DNA from: Anaerorudis cellulosivorans
GTDB taxonomy: Bacteria; Bacteroidota; Bacteroidia; Bacteroidales; Dysgonomonadaceae
Direction of reading: 5' to 3'
Assembly (NCBI RefSeq): GCF_025943985.1
Contig: NZ_JAPCWE010000021.1
Location: 1-45,195, forward strand
DNA length: 45,195 nucleotides
The notes under the pieces were generated by a model, which made no database searches, was not told where the DNA came from, and worked only from the letters and a program-made list of their open reading frames with translations. This document shows positions 18,889 to 27,895 of the stretch, one piece after another (position 1 is the stretch's first letter; each line of letters opens with the position of its first letter). The position numbers and the translations under genes are program-made.

Positions 18889-20355
18889 TCATTTCTGTCG
18901 GTCAATAATTTGGCGGACAAGACTATTGATGTATACTTCAATATCATCATAGGCTAAGCTCAAATCCCTGTCATTGGCATTTGCTTTGTCCGGATCCAAT
19001 TTCATTCTTATCTCCCACTCATCCGGCATACCATCGTTATCCTTATCTGCAAAAGGTGCAGCACTTTCCAACTTCGGCCATCCACCCACATCATTCTGAC
19101 TGTCAATTATACCTTTTGTACTGCCATTTGATCCTTCGGCAGTATATGTCCCTTTACGTACATTTTCGATAATTCGTTTATCTACCGTATCGCGCATCAG
19201 GGATGCCCCTGCATAGTCGAGCACCTTCCCATATGCCTCTTGTGCCGTATGAGTAAATACATTATCCTCGATGGGATGAGGGGAAAATAACCTCATTGCG
19301 GCTTTCTCTTCATCAGAAACTACCCCATAAGAACTGTGAAATTGATTATATACCCCATATGTCCAATTGTCTTCGGTAGCCCTTTCGCTGCCTTCAATAT
19401 AATTTCCGTCAATATAAAATTTACCCCACCTGTTATAAATCACGCTTGCAGAATCCTTGTTCTTATCGATGGAAATAATTCGCTCTCTGTTTTTGCTTGC
19501 GGGTCCGGATTTATAATAACAGTTTACAATATTGACATTCATGGCTTCACCACCATAACAGCTGTTACTTCCCCAATTATAGATTACATTGTTCCTTAAA
19601 TCCACTAAATCGGTCAAGGCAAACGATTTTCGGGCTTCTTCTCCTAATCGGGGATTTCTACTGTCATGATGAGCTAAAAGATTGTGATGAAAAGAAGCAT
19701 ATCTGCCACCCCATATACCTCCGTAACCATGTGCCCCTTTCACATGCACCGAATTTCGCAGACTTTCGGAAACGATGCACCACTGTATAGTAGTGTTTTC
19801 ATTGGCATAAAACGAGACACACTCATCGGTTGACCAACTCATCGAACAATGATCGATAATTATATTTTTATGAAACCTCCCTCCCAGCGCGTCAGCTTCT
19901 TGTTGTACTTCATCTCCCATACGGAAACGCAAAAAACGGATAATCACATTGTCTGCATTCACTTCAACCGGATAGTTTTTGATGCAAATGCCATCGCCGG
20001 GTGCAGTCTGGCCGGCTATAGTGATATTATTGTTCGTAATTTTTAGCGCAGACTTAAGTTCGATAGTACCCGATACGTTGAATATAACATACCGGTTACC
20101 CGAAGACTGGACGGCTGATCGTAAACTTCCCGTGCCTGAATCTTCCAGATTGGTAACAAATAACACTTTACCCCCTCGACCCCCCGTGACTTTTCGGCCG
20201 AAACCTTCCGCACCGGGAAAAGCATATGCTTCCTCTTCAACAGGAATAGGTTTTTCATCCACAACATCCACCACCCTATTTCCTTTTTCATTACATCCGT
20301 AAAAAGGCAACAAAATCCATTCGAAAAACAAACACCATAACAATATATTTCTCAT
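18889..20355 (-). CDS. Pectate lyase lipoprotein, PL1 family
   Basis: This is the first gene of the pectin operon: a 488-residue pectate lyase with a lipoprotein signal (WILLPFYGC, Cys21) and a short acidic linker before AFPGAEGFGRKVTGG. The motifs match the PL1 at 7601-8980: IIIDHCSMSWSTDE, HGYGGIWGG, DSRNPRLGEEAR, and a C-terminal DKDNDGMPDEWE calcium-loop-like segment. The lipid anchor suggests surface exposure, cutting polymer into pieces for SusCD, while the second PL1 is probably periplasmic. Its placement before susC is unusual for the order of such operons but agrees with the promoter module 226 bp upstream. Confidence 0.93.
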   Translation of the reverse strand: MRNILLWCLFFEWILLPFYGCNEKGNRVVDVVDEKPIPVEEEAYAFPGAEGFGRKVTGGRGGKVLFVTNLEDSGTGSLRSAVQSSGNRYVIFNVSGTIELKSALKITNNNITIAGQTAPGDGICIKNYPVEVNADNVIIRFLRFRMGDEVQQEADALGGRFHKNIIIDHCSMSWSTDECVSFYANENTTIQWCIVSESLRNSVHVKGAHGYGGIWGGRYASFHHNLLAHHDSRNPRLGEEARKSFALTDLVDLRNNVIYNWGSNSCYGGEAMNVNIVNCYYKSGPASKNRERIISIDKNKDSASVIYNRWGKFYIDGNYIEGSERATEDNWTYGVYNQFHSSYGVVSDEEKAAMRLFSPHPIEDNVFTHTAQEAYGKVLDYAGASLMRDTVDKRIIENVRKGTYTAEGSNGSTKGIIDSQNDVGGWPKLESAAPFADKDNDGMPDEWEIRMKLDPDKANANDRDLSLAYDDIEVYINSLVRQIIDRQK

Positions 20356-20580
20356 TTTCTGATCCGGTTTAACGTTCGTTTAATGCAATATTTTCACATT
20401 TACAATCTATTAATTTGCCTTTCTTGATAATAGATTGTGCTTCATAATTTTACATTTTTATTATAAAAGTTCCTTATCAATATTATATTTTCTGCCCTTT
20501 ACCGGAGAGATAAATAACTATCAGCGAAAAAATTCTCTTGATTGTACTGTTTTTTATGCACTACTCTTCGGTTAAATATA

Positions 20581-20654
20581 TTTGCAATATTAATATAAAT
20601 GATTAAAAATAAAGGGGGACAAATTGGTTTTTAAGGGGTGTCATTTTGTTTTAA
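20581..20654 (-). promoter_or_regulatory. Conserved promoter/operator module, copy B
   Basis: This is the counterpart of 4454-4528. The direct repeats are GGGGGACAAATTG (20614-20626) and GGGGTGTCATTTTG (20635-20648). Their TTG ends are 22 bp apart, about two helical turns. On the PL1 side lies a conserved block whose minus strand reads TAATATTG (20585-20592), one mismatch from the Bacteroidetes -7 TAnnTTTG. No -33 TTG is evident, as expected for an activator-dependent promoter. The site lies between the two divergent genes and could control both. Confidence 0.62.
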
Positions 20655-20690
20655 ATAATGAAAAAATGAACATCAAAAAACAAATAACCG

Positions 20691-20698
20691 TATATTTG
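20691..20698 (+). promoter_or_regulatory. Candidate -7 element of the HTCS operon
   Basis: TATATTTG matches TAnnTTTG exactly and lies 86 bp before the HTCS start codon, just downstream of the operator module. No good -33 TTTG is found at the usual distance. A second match, TAATTTTG, is at 20748-20755. Which one is used cannot be decided from sequence. Confidence 0.35.
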
Positions 20699-20783
20699 TA
20701 GTATTAACTCATTTATAATATTGACTTCGGAGTTATTTTGACATTATTAATTTTGTATTTTTATCTGTACCGATATTACCGAT

Positions 20784-23700
20784 ATGAAGTCAGAAGCTAA
20801 ATTTCTTTTCCGGGTGCTATATCTCCTGATTGCCTTACAGGTTAGTAGGACTGAATCATATGCACAATACGAATGCTATTTTGAGCATTACGGTGCAGAG
20901 GATGGTTTGCCCCAACATACCGTAATGGATATTTTACAGGATAAAAAAGGATTTATGTGGTTCACTACATGGGATGGATTATGCAAATTCGACGGTTACA
21001 AATTCATTACGTACCGTTTGTCTCCAAGCACTAATCCTGAAGCAAAAAGTAACCGGCTGGATTATATTTACGAAGATAAGTATAACACAATTTGGATTCT
21101 TTCTTATGACAAACAAGCTTATCGCTTTAATCCTCAAACAGAAGTATTTACAGGCGTTCACTCCCTGGAATATTATAAAGACAAGGAATTTTATACCTCG
21201 CAGATCATTATGGCAAAAAGCGGGAAAATCTGGTTGTTATCCGATGACAGTGGATGTATATGCGTAACCGACTCTACCTTTAAAGCGGAAATATTTAATA
21301 CCCGGAACCAAAATTTAACCGATGATTTTGTAACAACGATTTACGAAGATAAAAAACGAAATTCATGGATCCTCACCGGAAAAGGCCTCACTTTTTTATC
21401 TCCCAACCATGATCAAAAGCTATTTTATTTTCATCCGAAATCCGATACGCCATACAAAAAATGTGAACCTTTTTTCGATGCATTGGAATTTGAAGATGAA
21501 ATATGGTTTGCTTCAAGCAACGGTAGGATATGGCGATACGACAAAGATAACGGCGTATTCTCAGTATTGAAAACCCAGGCCACATCCGACATTATCACCC
21601 TAAAAAAAATTTCTTCTGAAAAAATTTTCATTGTTTCAGAAAACAGTGGATTCCTGATTTATAATACTTTTGACGGAAGCATCGACAAATACGATACACA
21701 GACCCTTCCCGGGATGAAATCCGACAAAATTTTGAATACCTTCATCGATAAATCGAAAAACATCTGGATGGAAACCGATCAATTGGGCGTTGCAAAATTC
21801 AATCCCTATACCAAAAAATACATTCATTTCACACCCTCTATCGAAAGTACAGAGTCTAATGTATTTCCCCCAAATTTCTTTATCTTCGAAGATAAAGAAA
21901 ACCGCTTATGGGTTCATCCCCGAGGTGGAGGATTTTCCCTATACGATAAAACGGAGGATAAACTCCAACCTTTCTATAATGAACCTTTCGCTCCAAATTG
22001 GATGTTTTCCAACATGCTGCATTCGGCATATGCCGACCGGCAAGGAAATCTGTGGCTGGCCACTCGTTCATGCGGATTGGAAAAAGTGATTTTTTATGAT
22101 TCCAAATTCAAAACCATTCACGTAAACAGCAATATTCACTCTGCAGTCAACAACGATGTACGACCCATTTTTCAGGATTCCGAAAAAAATATATGGATTG
22201 CAACAAAAGACGAAAAAATTCATATCTATGATCAAAATATGCAGAAAAAAGGGATCCTCACCGAAGATGGAATTATTGGTGAGGGGCCTTCATTGGCGGG
22301 AAGTGCCTATTGCATCATGGAAGACTCGAAAAAGAACATCTGGATAGGAACAAAAGGAAAAGGCGTTTACAAATTGATAAGAAAAAAAAATCCGAATACC
22401 TTCGAAATTCATCCTATCCAACACAACCCACACAACCCATTTTCGTTGAGCAACGATAATATTTATTCCATTTTTGAAGATAAAAATGGGAACATATGGA
22501 TTGGGACATACGGTGGAGGGCTTAACCTGATACGTGGAGGCAACGAAAAATCAGGAATAATAAACGGCAACAACAACCTTAAAAACTATCCTTTGAAACA
22601 GGGAGCTCAAGTGAGAATACTATCTGCCGACAAACATGGGAATATATATGTCGGGACAACTTTTGGTTTAATCGTATTCGATGAAAATTTTACCAAACCC
22701 GAAGAGATTGTTTTCCGTGTTTATCTGAGAAAAGACAGAGCCAATTCAATTGGAGGAAACGACATATTCGATATCTGCACCACAAAATCGGGGGATACCT
22801 ATATCGGAACTTTCGGAGGGGGAATAAGTAAAATAGAAGAGACCGACCAAAACGGCTTTCCCTTAACCTTTAAGTCCTTTGGCACATCAAACGGATTACC
22901 CTCAAACATTATACTTTCGCTCATGGAAGACAATGACGGTAACCTATGGATCGCAACAGAAGAAAAGCTTACCAAATTTAATCCGCAAAAAGAGACCTTC
23001 GAAAATTTCAGTGAAATCAAACGCTTGATGAAAAAACAGAGCTTCTCTGAAAATTCACGTTGCCGCATTCATAACGGAAGCATGCTTTTTGGCTTCTCTC
23101 ACGGTATTGTCATTTTCGATCCAAAAGATATTGCACACCCCACATTTAATCCGTATCTCGCTTTAGTCCAATTGAAAATTTTTAATCAGAGAATACCCAT
23201 TTCAACCAAGGGTCCACTGAAAAAAAACATCAATTACTTGGAAAAATTAGAGCTTAAACATGATCAGAATTTTTTCAGCATCGAATTTGCCGCATTGGAT
23301 TATGTTGATCCCGAAAATATACTGTATGCTTACAAATTAGACGGATTCGATAAAGAGTGGATATATACGGGCAACAATCGAATAGCCAACTACACGAATC
23401 TTTCAAAAGGAAAATATACCTTCCGCGTCAAATCGACTAACAGTGAAGGGGTTTGGATGAACAACGAACGCACATTGGCCATTGAAGTATTGCCTCCTTT
23501 TTGGGATACGTCATGGGCACATTTCATCTACGTTCTGCTATCCCTTACCTTAATATATTTCGTATTCAAGATATTGCACACCTTTTATGAGATGCGCAAT
23601 AAAATTATTCTGGAACAAAAAGAATCCGAAATCAAAACGACATTTTTCACCAATATTTCTCACGAAATACGTACTCCTCTCACCATGATCGTATCCCCTA

Positions 23701-25220
23701 TCGAAAATATGCTGCAACGCAACGATACACCCGAACCAATAAAAAAACAACTGACTATCGTAACAAAAAACACCAACCGCCTGCTCAACATGGTGAATCA
23801 AATACTGGATTTCCAAAAAATTCAACAAACCTCTTCACTCACGGTAACCAAAATCGAAATCGTTCCTTTCGTTGAGAATATCTTTAATACTTTTTCAAAA
23901 AATGCCGAAATACAACACATTGAGTATACTTTTGTAAACAAAGCAGAAGGAGCAATCCTTTGGGCAGACCCGGAAGCAGTAGAAAAAATCCTTGTAAATC
24001 TGCTCTCCAACGCTTTCAAATATACTCCGATGGGCAAGTCCATCCGTTTGTCTGTATTCGAGCAAAATGACAAACTGGCCATTCAAGTTGCAGATACCGG
24101 TTTAGGAATCAATAAAGAAAAACAAAGCCGGCTGTTTAAACGATTCGAATCGTTTAACGAAGATAAAAGCAAACCCAGCACCGGTATCGGACTTTCTATC
24201 GTAAAAGACCTCGCAGATAAACACCATGCCGATATTCAGGTTGAAAGCGAAACGGGCAAAGGAACAACTTTTACGGTGCTGTTTAAAAAAGGTATATTGC
24301 ATTACGATTCCGATGTTTTGATAAAAGATTCGACGGAAACAAAACAGGAAAATAAACCCTCATTCATAAATGAAGTTTTGAATAAAAATATATCCTTAAA
24401 CGAAAAAACAAACGAAAAAACCTGTATCTTGATTGTTGAAGACGACGAAGATTTAAGACAATTCATAAAATCCCTCTTAGAAATAGATTATGAGGTGCAC
24501 GAAGCTTCCAACGGAAAAGAAGGCATGAAAAAAGCGCTGGAGCTTATACCCGACTTCATTATCAGCGATATTATGATGCCTGAAATGGACGGCATCAAAT
24601 TTCTTGAAAACGTTCGCAAGAACATTCAGACAAGTCATATTTTATTTTTGTTATTGACGGCAAAAACTACGATTGACAGCAAACTCGAAGGATTTGAACA
24701 CGGTGCCGATGAGTACATAACCAAACCGTTCAGCGTCTCTTATTTTCAAACAAGAATAAAAAATTTATTGAAAAGACGAAATGAACTCCAACAATATTAC
24801 CGCAATAAAGGATATTCCGAGCCCGATAAAGAAACCATCGAGACCTCTTCTCTGCATAATTTTATAAACCAACAAGATGCCGATTTTCTTAAATCGGTAG
24901 ATGATTTCATACAAAATCACCTGGGTGAAAACGATTTTGTAGTAGAAGATCTTGCAAGAGAGATGGGGATGAGCCGTACGGTATTTTTCAAAAAAATAAA
25001 AGGACTAACCGGTTTATCACCCATTGAATACATTCACGAAGCAATGATGCAAAAAGCTGCCTGCTTATTGAAAACAGGAGAATTCACCGTTAAAGAAATT
25101 TCGTTTATGTTAGGTATCTCCGACACAAAATACTTTACGAAATGCTTTAAGAAAAAATACAGTGTCACTCCTGGTGAATATAAAAAGAAACATATAAATA
25201 GAACAATCAATAAAGTATGA
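20784..25220 (+). CDS. Hybrid two-component system sensor-regulator (HTCS)
   Basis: This is a single-protein sensor and transcription activator of 1478 residues spanning the inner membrane. A signal peptide (about 1-27) leads into two periplasmic propeller domains made of Reg_prop repeats (examples: DKKGFMWFTTWDGLCKF, DKNGNIWIGTYGGGLNLI). A Y_Y_Y domain (about 820-905) and one membrane helix (about 912-935) follow. The cytoplasmic part holds HisKA with FFTNISHEIRTPL (phospho-accepting His960) and HATPase with NLLSNAFKYTP, VADTGLGI and GIGLSIV. It continues with a receiver domain (acidic VEDDEDL, phospho-acceptor Asp1262 in ISDIMMPEMDG, Lys in YITKPF) and an AraC-type helix-turn-helix (about 1370-1474). 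All key residues are present. It probably senses galacturonan oligosaccharides and activates the divergent operon. It overlaps the next gene by 4 bp. Confidence 0.96.
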   Translation: MKSEAKFLFRVLYLLIALQVSRTESYAQYECYFEHYGAEDGLPQHTVMDILQDKKGFMWFTTWDGLCKFDGYKFITYRLSPSTNPEAKSNRLDYIYEDKYNTIWILSYDKQAYRFNPQTEVFTGVHSLEYYKDKEFYTSQIIMAKSGKIWLLSDDSGCICVTDSTFKAEIFNTRNQNLTDDFVTTIYEDKKRNSWILTGKGLTFLSPNHDQKLFYFHPKSDTPYKKCEPFFDALEFEDEIWFASSNGRIWRYDKDNGVFSVLKTQATSDIITLKKISSEKIFIVSENSGFLIYNTFDGSIDKYDTQTLPGMKSDKILNTFIDKSKNIWMETDQLGVAKFNPYTKKYIHFTPSIESTESNVFPPNFFIFEDKENRLWVHPRGGGFSLYDKTEDKLQPFYNEPFAPNWMFSNMLHSAYADRQGNLWLATRSCGLEKVIFYDSKFKTIHVNSNIHSAVNNDVRPIFQDSEKNIWIATKDEKIHIYDQNMQKKGILTEDGIIGEGPSLAGSAYCIMEDSKKNIWIGTKGKGVYKLIRKKNPNTFEIHPIQHNPHNPFSLSNDNIYSIFEDKNGNIWIGTYGGGLNLIRGGNEKSGIINGNNNLKNYPLKQGAQVRILSADKHGNIYVGTTFGLIVFDENFTKPEEIVFRVYLRKDRANSIGGNDIFDICTTKSGDTYIGTFGGGISKIEETDQNGFPLTFKSFGTSNGLPSNIILSLMEDNDGNLWIATEEKLTKFNPQKETFENFSEIKRLMKKQSFSENSRCRIHNGSMLFGFSHGIVIFDPKDIAHPTFNPYLALVQLKIFNQRIPISTKGPLKKNINYLEKLELKHDQNFFSIEFAALDYVDPENILYAYKLDGFDKEWIYTGNNRIANYTNLSKGKYTFRVKSTNSEGVWMNNERTLAIEVLPPFWDTSWAHFIYVLLSLTLIYFVFKILHTFYEMRNKIILEQKESEIKTTFFTNISHEIRTPLTMIVSPIENMLQRNDTPEPIKKQLTIVTKNTNRLLNMVNQILDFQKIQQTSSLTVTKIEIVPFVENIFNTFSKNAEIQHIEYTFVNKAEGAILWADPEAVEKILVNLLSNAFKYTPMGKSIRLSVFEQNDKLAIQVADTGLGINKEKQSRLFKRFESFNEDKSKPSTGIGLSIVKDLADKHHADIQVESETGKGTTFTVLFKKGILHYDSDVLIKDSTETKQENKPSFINEVLNKNISLNEKTNEKTCILIVEDDEDLRQFIKSLLEIDYEVHEASNGKEGMKKALELIPDFIISDIMMPEMDGIKFLENVRKNIQTSHILFLLLTAKTTIDSKLEGFEHGADEYITKPFSVSYFQTRIKNLLKRRNELQQYYRNKGYSEPDKETIETSSLHNFINQQDADFLKSVDDFIQNHLGENDFVVEDLAREMGMSRTVFFKKIKGLTGLSPIEYIHEAMMQKAACLLKTGEFTVKEISFMLGISDTKYFTKCFKKKYSVTPGEYKKKHINRTINKV

Positions 25221-26419
25221 AAACAAAACTAATTTTGCTTTTAATTACTATCTATTGGGGACAAGAAATTTATTCTCAGCACATAACGGTAAAAAATACG
25301 TCAAATCATCCCCTGAAAGATTATACAGTAGAGATCCCGATTGAAAAAATATCGCTATCTTTAGCTCATTATGTTGTTGTGACAGAAAAAGGGGAAGAAA
25401 TACCGTTGGAAGTGGTTCCCGATCTGAAAGGAATTCAAAAAGCAGTTTTCCCGATTGCTGATTTATCGGCAAATGAAACACGGGTATTTTCCATTAAAAA
25501 AGGTTTCGCCCACAACTACCCAAAACGTACATACGCCGAATTGGCACATAAAATAGGAGGAAAATTTGTTAACAACAAATATGAAGGAGGTTTTTCGTGG
25601 GTTAAACCCAATTATCTCCGTGTTCCCGATGGATTTACCGATCATGCCTATTATATCAAATATGAAGGGCCCGGTTGGGAAAGCGATAAGGTGGGATTTC
25701 GATTTTATTTGGATTGGCGCAATGCTATAGATGTTTTCGGGAAAAAAACACCCCACATCGTATTGCCTTTTGTGGGAGTAGATGGCTACGACAACTATCA
25801 TAAAATGGCCGACTGGGGAATGGACAATATGAAAGTGGGAGAATCACTCGGCTTGGGTTCTATTGCCATATGGGACGGGAACAAAGCCGTGAGAGTAGAA
25901 AAAAGAGATAGCGTGATCTGCTTCATCCCTGCCGACGGAAAAATTCGTTCACAGGTAATGACCACTTATTATGGATGGGATGCCAACAAAACGAAATGCA
26001 ATTTACAATCACTGATAACCATAGATGCAGGAAGTAGAGCCTCACATATGGAACTAAAGGTGGATAAAAATATAGATAATATTGCCACCGGAATAATTAA
26101 AAATGAAAATGCAGAATTCATTCTTCCTGCCCAATCAAATGGCGAATGGTCATACATCGCAACTTTCGGCAAACAAAGCCTGAATAACGATAAGATGGGA
26201 TTGGCCGTTTTCTACAAAACAAAGCAACTCGAAAAAATAACGGAAGACAACCTCAATCATGTGATCATACTCAAACCTGAAAACGGATATGTCGATTATT
26301 ATTTCATGCCGACATGGGAACTCGATTGGGAACCGGTGAAAGATAAAGCAACTTTCGAAAATTGCATTAACGAAGTGCTGAACCGGTTAAATCATCCGGT
26401 TTCCGTTACCATAAAATAA
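25217..26419 (+). CDS. DUF4861-family secreted protein
   Basis: This is a 400-residue protein with signal peptide 1-20 (LLLITIYWGQEIYSQ). The rest is predicted beta-rich: HITVKNTSNHPLKDYTVEIP at the start, then VGFRFYLDWRNAIDVFGKK, HKMADWGMDNMKVGESLGLG and a WELDWE segment near the end. This resembles DUF4861, a family found in polyuronide utilisation loci. I know of no established catalytic role, and the large beta-sandwich shape would fit a sugar-binding, mutarotase-like or lyase-like activity on uronic acids. Its start codon overlaps the HTCS stop (ATGA), so the two are translationally coupled. uxaC follows after 29 bp. The linkage points to a periplasmic step in galacturonate use. Confidence 0.75.
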   Translation: MKTKLILLLITIYWGQEIYSQHITVKNTSNHPLKDYTVEIPIEKISLSLAHYVVVTEKGEEIPLEVVPDLKGIQKAVFPIADLSANETRVFSIKKGFAHNYPKRTYAELAHKIGGKFVNNKYEGGFSWVKPNYLRVPDGFTDHAYYIKYEGPGWESDKVGFRFYLDWRNAIDVFGKKTPHIVLPFVGVDGYDNYHKMADWGMDNMKVGESLGLGSIAIWDGNKAVRVEKRDSVICFIPADGKIRSQVMTTYYGWDANKTKCNLQSLITIDAGSRASHMELKVDKNIDNIATGIIKNENAEFILPAQSNGEWSYIATFGKQSLNNDKMGLAVFYKTKQLEKITEDNLNHVIILKPENGYVDYYFMPTWELDWEPVKDKATFENCINEVLNRLNHPVSVTIK

Positions 26420-26448
26420 AAACCATTCGGTTACTTATACAAAAACAT

Positions 26449-27864
26449 ATGTTTATGAAAAAAAGTTTTATTCACGAAGATTTCTTGCTTCAAACCGATG
26501 CAGCAAAAAAACTGTATCACGAACATGCCGCAAAAATGCCCATTATCGATTACCATTGTCATTTAAATCCGGCATACATCGCAAACGATCATCAATTTGA
26601 CAACCTGGGGCAAATATGGCTCGAAGGCGATCATTACAAATGGCGCGCTATGCGAACCAATGGGGTTGATGAACGCTATTGTACGGGCAAAGACACCTCG
26701 GATTGGGAGAAATTCGAAAAGTGGGCGGAAACCGTTCCTTACACCATGCGAAATCCGCTGTACCACTGGACACATCTTGAACTGAAAACGGTATTCGGGG
26801 TAGAGGAAATTCTGAGTCCGAAAACGGCTAAAAAAATTTATGACATTTGTACCGAAAAACTGCGTACGCCGGAGTTTTCAGCACGTGGACTATTGAAAAA
26901 ATTTAATGTTGAAACCGTATGCACAACAGACGATCCTGTTGACAGCCTCGAATATCATCTGGCTCTGAAAAAAGAAGGGTTCGAAGTAAAAGTACTACCC
27001 GCATGGCGTCCCGACAAAGCAATGGCAGTTGAAAATCCCGCCGAATATCGTACTTATGTGGAAAAACTCTCAAAAGTTTCCGGTGTAACCATCACCAAAT
27101 TCTCCGACCTTATAGAAGCCTTGCGTAAACGTCACGATTTTTTTGCGAGCGTGGGATGCAAGTTGTCCGATCACGGGATAGAAGAATTCTACGCCGAACC
27201 ATATACCCAAACAGAAATCGAATCCATATTCGACAAAGTATATGGCGGTACGAAACTGTCGAAAGAAGAAATCCTGAAATTCAAATCGGCCATGCTTTAC
27301 GAAGGTGCTGTTATGGATTGGGAAAAAGGATGGACACAACAATTTCATTATGGAGCTATTCGTAACAACAACACCCGATTGTTCAAACAGTTGGGACCCG
27401 ATACCGGATTTGACTCCATAGGCGATTTCACGGTGGCAAAAAACATGAGTCGTTTTCTCGATCGCCTGGATGTGGATAACAAACTGGCCAAAACGATTAT
27501 TTACAACCTCAATCCAAGAGACAACGATCTTGTGGCCACTATGATAGGAAACTTCCAGGACGGATCTGTTCCCGGTAAAATCCAATTTGGCGCTGCATGG
27601 TGGTTTCTCGATCAGAAAACAGGCATTGAAGCGCAGTTAACTTCACTCTCCAATATGGGACTGTTGAGCCGTTTTGTGGGTATGCTCACCGACTCTCGCA
27701 GTTTTCTATCGTATCCGCGTCACGAATATTTTCGCCGAATCTTATGCAATCTTATCGGCAACGATGTGGAAAACGGCCTGCTCCCGGCATCCGAAATGGA
27801 ATTCTTGGGAAAAATGGTCGAAAACATTTCGTATTACAATGCAAAAAACTATTTCAATTTTTAA
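26449..27864 (+). CDS. uxaC: Uronate isomerase (glucuronate/galacturonate isomerase)
   Basis: This cytoplasmic amidohydrolase-fold isomerase converts D-galacturonate to D-tagaturonate (and D-glucuronate to D-fructuronate). The 471 residues match family length. Visible motifs are the metal-binding IDYHCHLNP near residue 40, WKWRAMR-like HYKWRAMRTNG, CTTDDPVDSLEYH, and the C-terminal LTDSRSFLSYPRHEYFRRILC. A second ATG two codons in (26455, MKKSF) is an equally likely start, and homologs typically begin MKK. There is no signal peptide. It lies between DUF4861 and the epimerase gene, so pectin sensing and galacturonate catabolism share a transcript. Confidence 0.96.
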   Translation: MFMKKSFIHEDFLLQTDAAKKLYHEHAAKMPIIDYHCHLNPAYIANDHQFDNLGQIWLEGDHYKWRAMRTNGVDERYCTGKDTSDWEKFEKWAETVPYTMRNPLYHWTHLELKTVFGVEEILSPKTAKKIYDICTEKLRTPEFSARGLLKKFNVETVCTTDDPVDSLEYHLALKKEGFEVKVLPAWRPDKAMAVENPAEYRTYVEKLSKVSGVTITKFSDLIEALRKRHDFFASVGCKLSDHGIEEFYAEPYTQTEIESIFDKVYGGTKLSKEEILKFKSAMLYEGAVMDWEKGWTQQFHYGAIRNNNTRLFKQLGPDTGFDSIGDFTVAKNMSRFLDRLDVDNKLAKTIIYNLNPRDNDLVATMIGNFQDGSVPGKIQFGAAWWFLDQKTGIEAQLTSLSNMGLLSRFVGMLTDSRSFLSYPRHEYFRRILCNLIGNDVENGLLPASEMEFLGKMVENISYYNAKNYFNF

Positions 27865-27895
27865 AATTAGTAATTCACTAAAATATACAGGTATC

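Larger units (their letters stand above)
20356..20783. other. Divergent intergenic control region
   Basis: This is a 428-bp AT-rich region between the PL1 and HTCS start codons with no coding potential. It contains the conserved operator/promoter module (20581-20654) and a TAnnTTTG element toward the HTCS gene (20691-20698). The PL1 side leaves a leader of roughly 220 nt between the putative -7 element and the start codon. I see no strong hairpin in it. Confidence 0.7.

Noticed and set aside
27674-27895. Upstream extension of the tagaturonate epimerase frame
   Set aside because: It runs back through uxaC in another frame and encodes unrelated residues. The family N-terminus begins at 27896.
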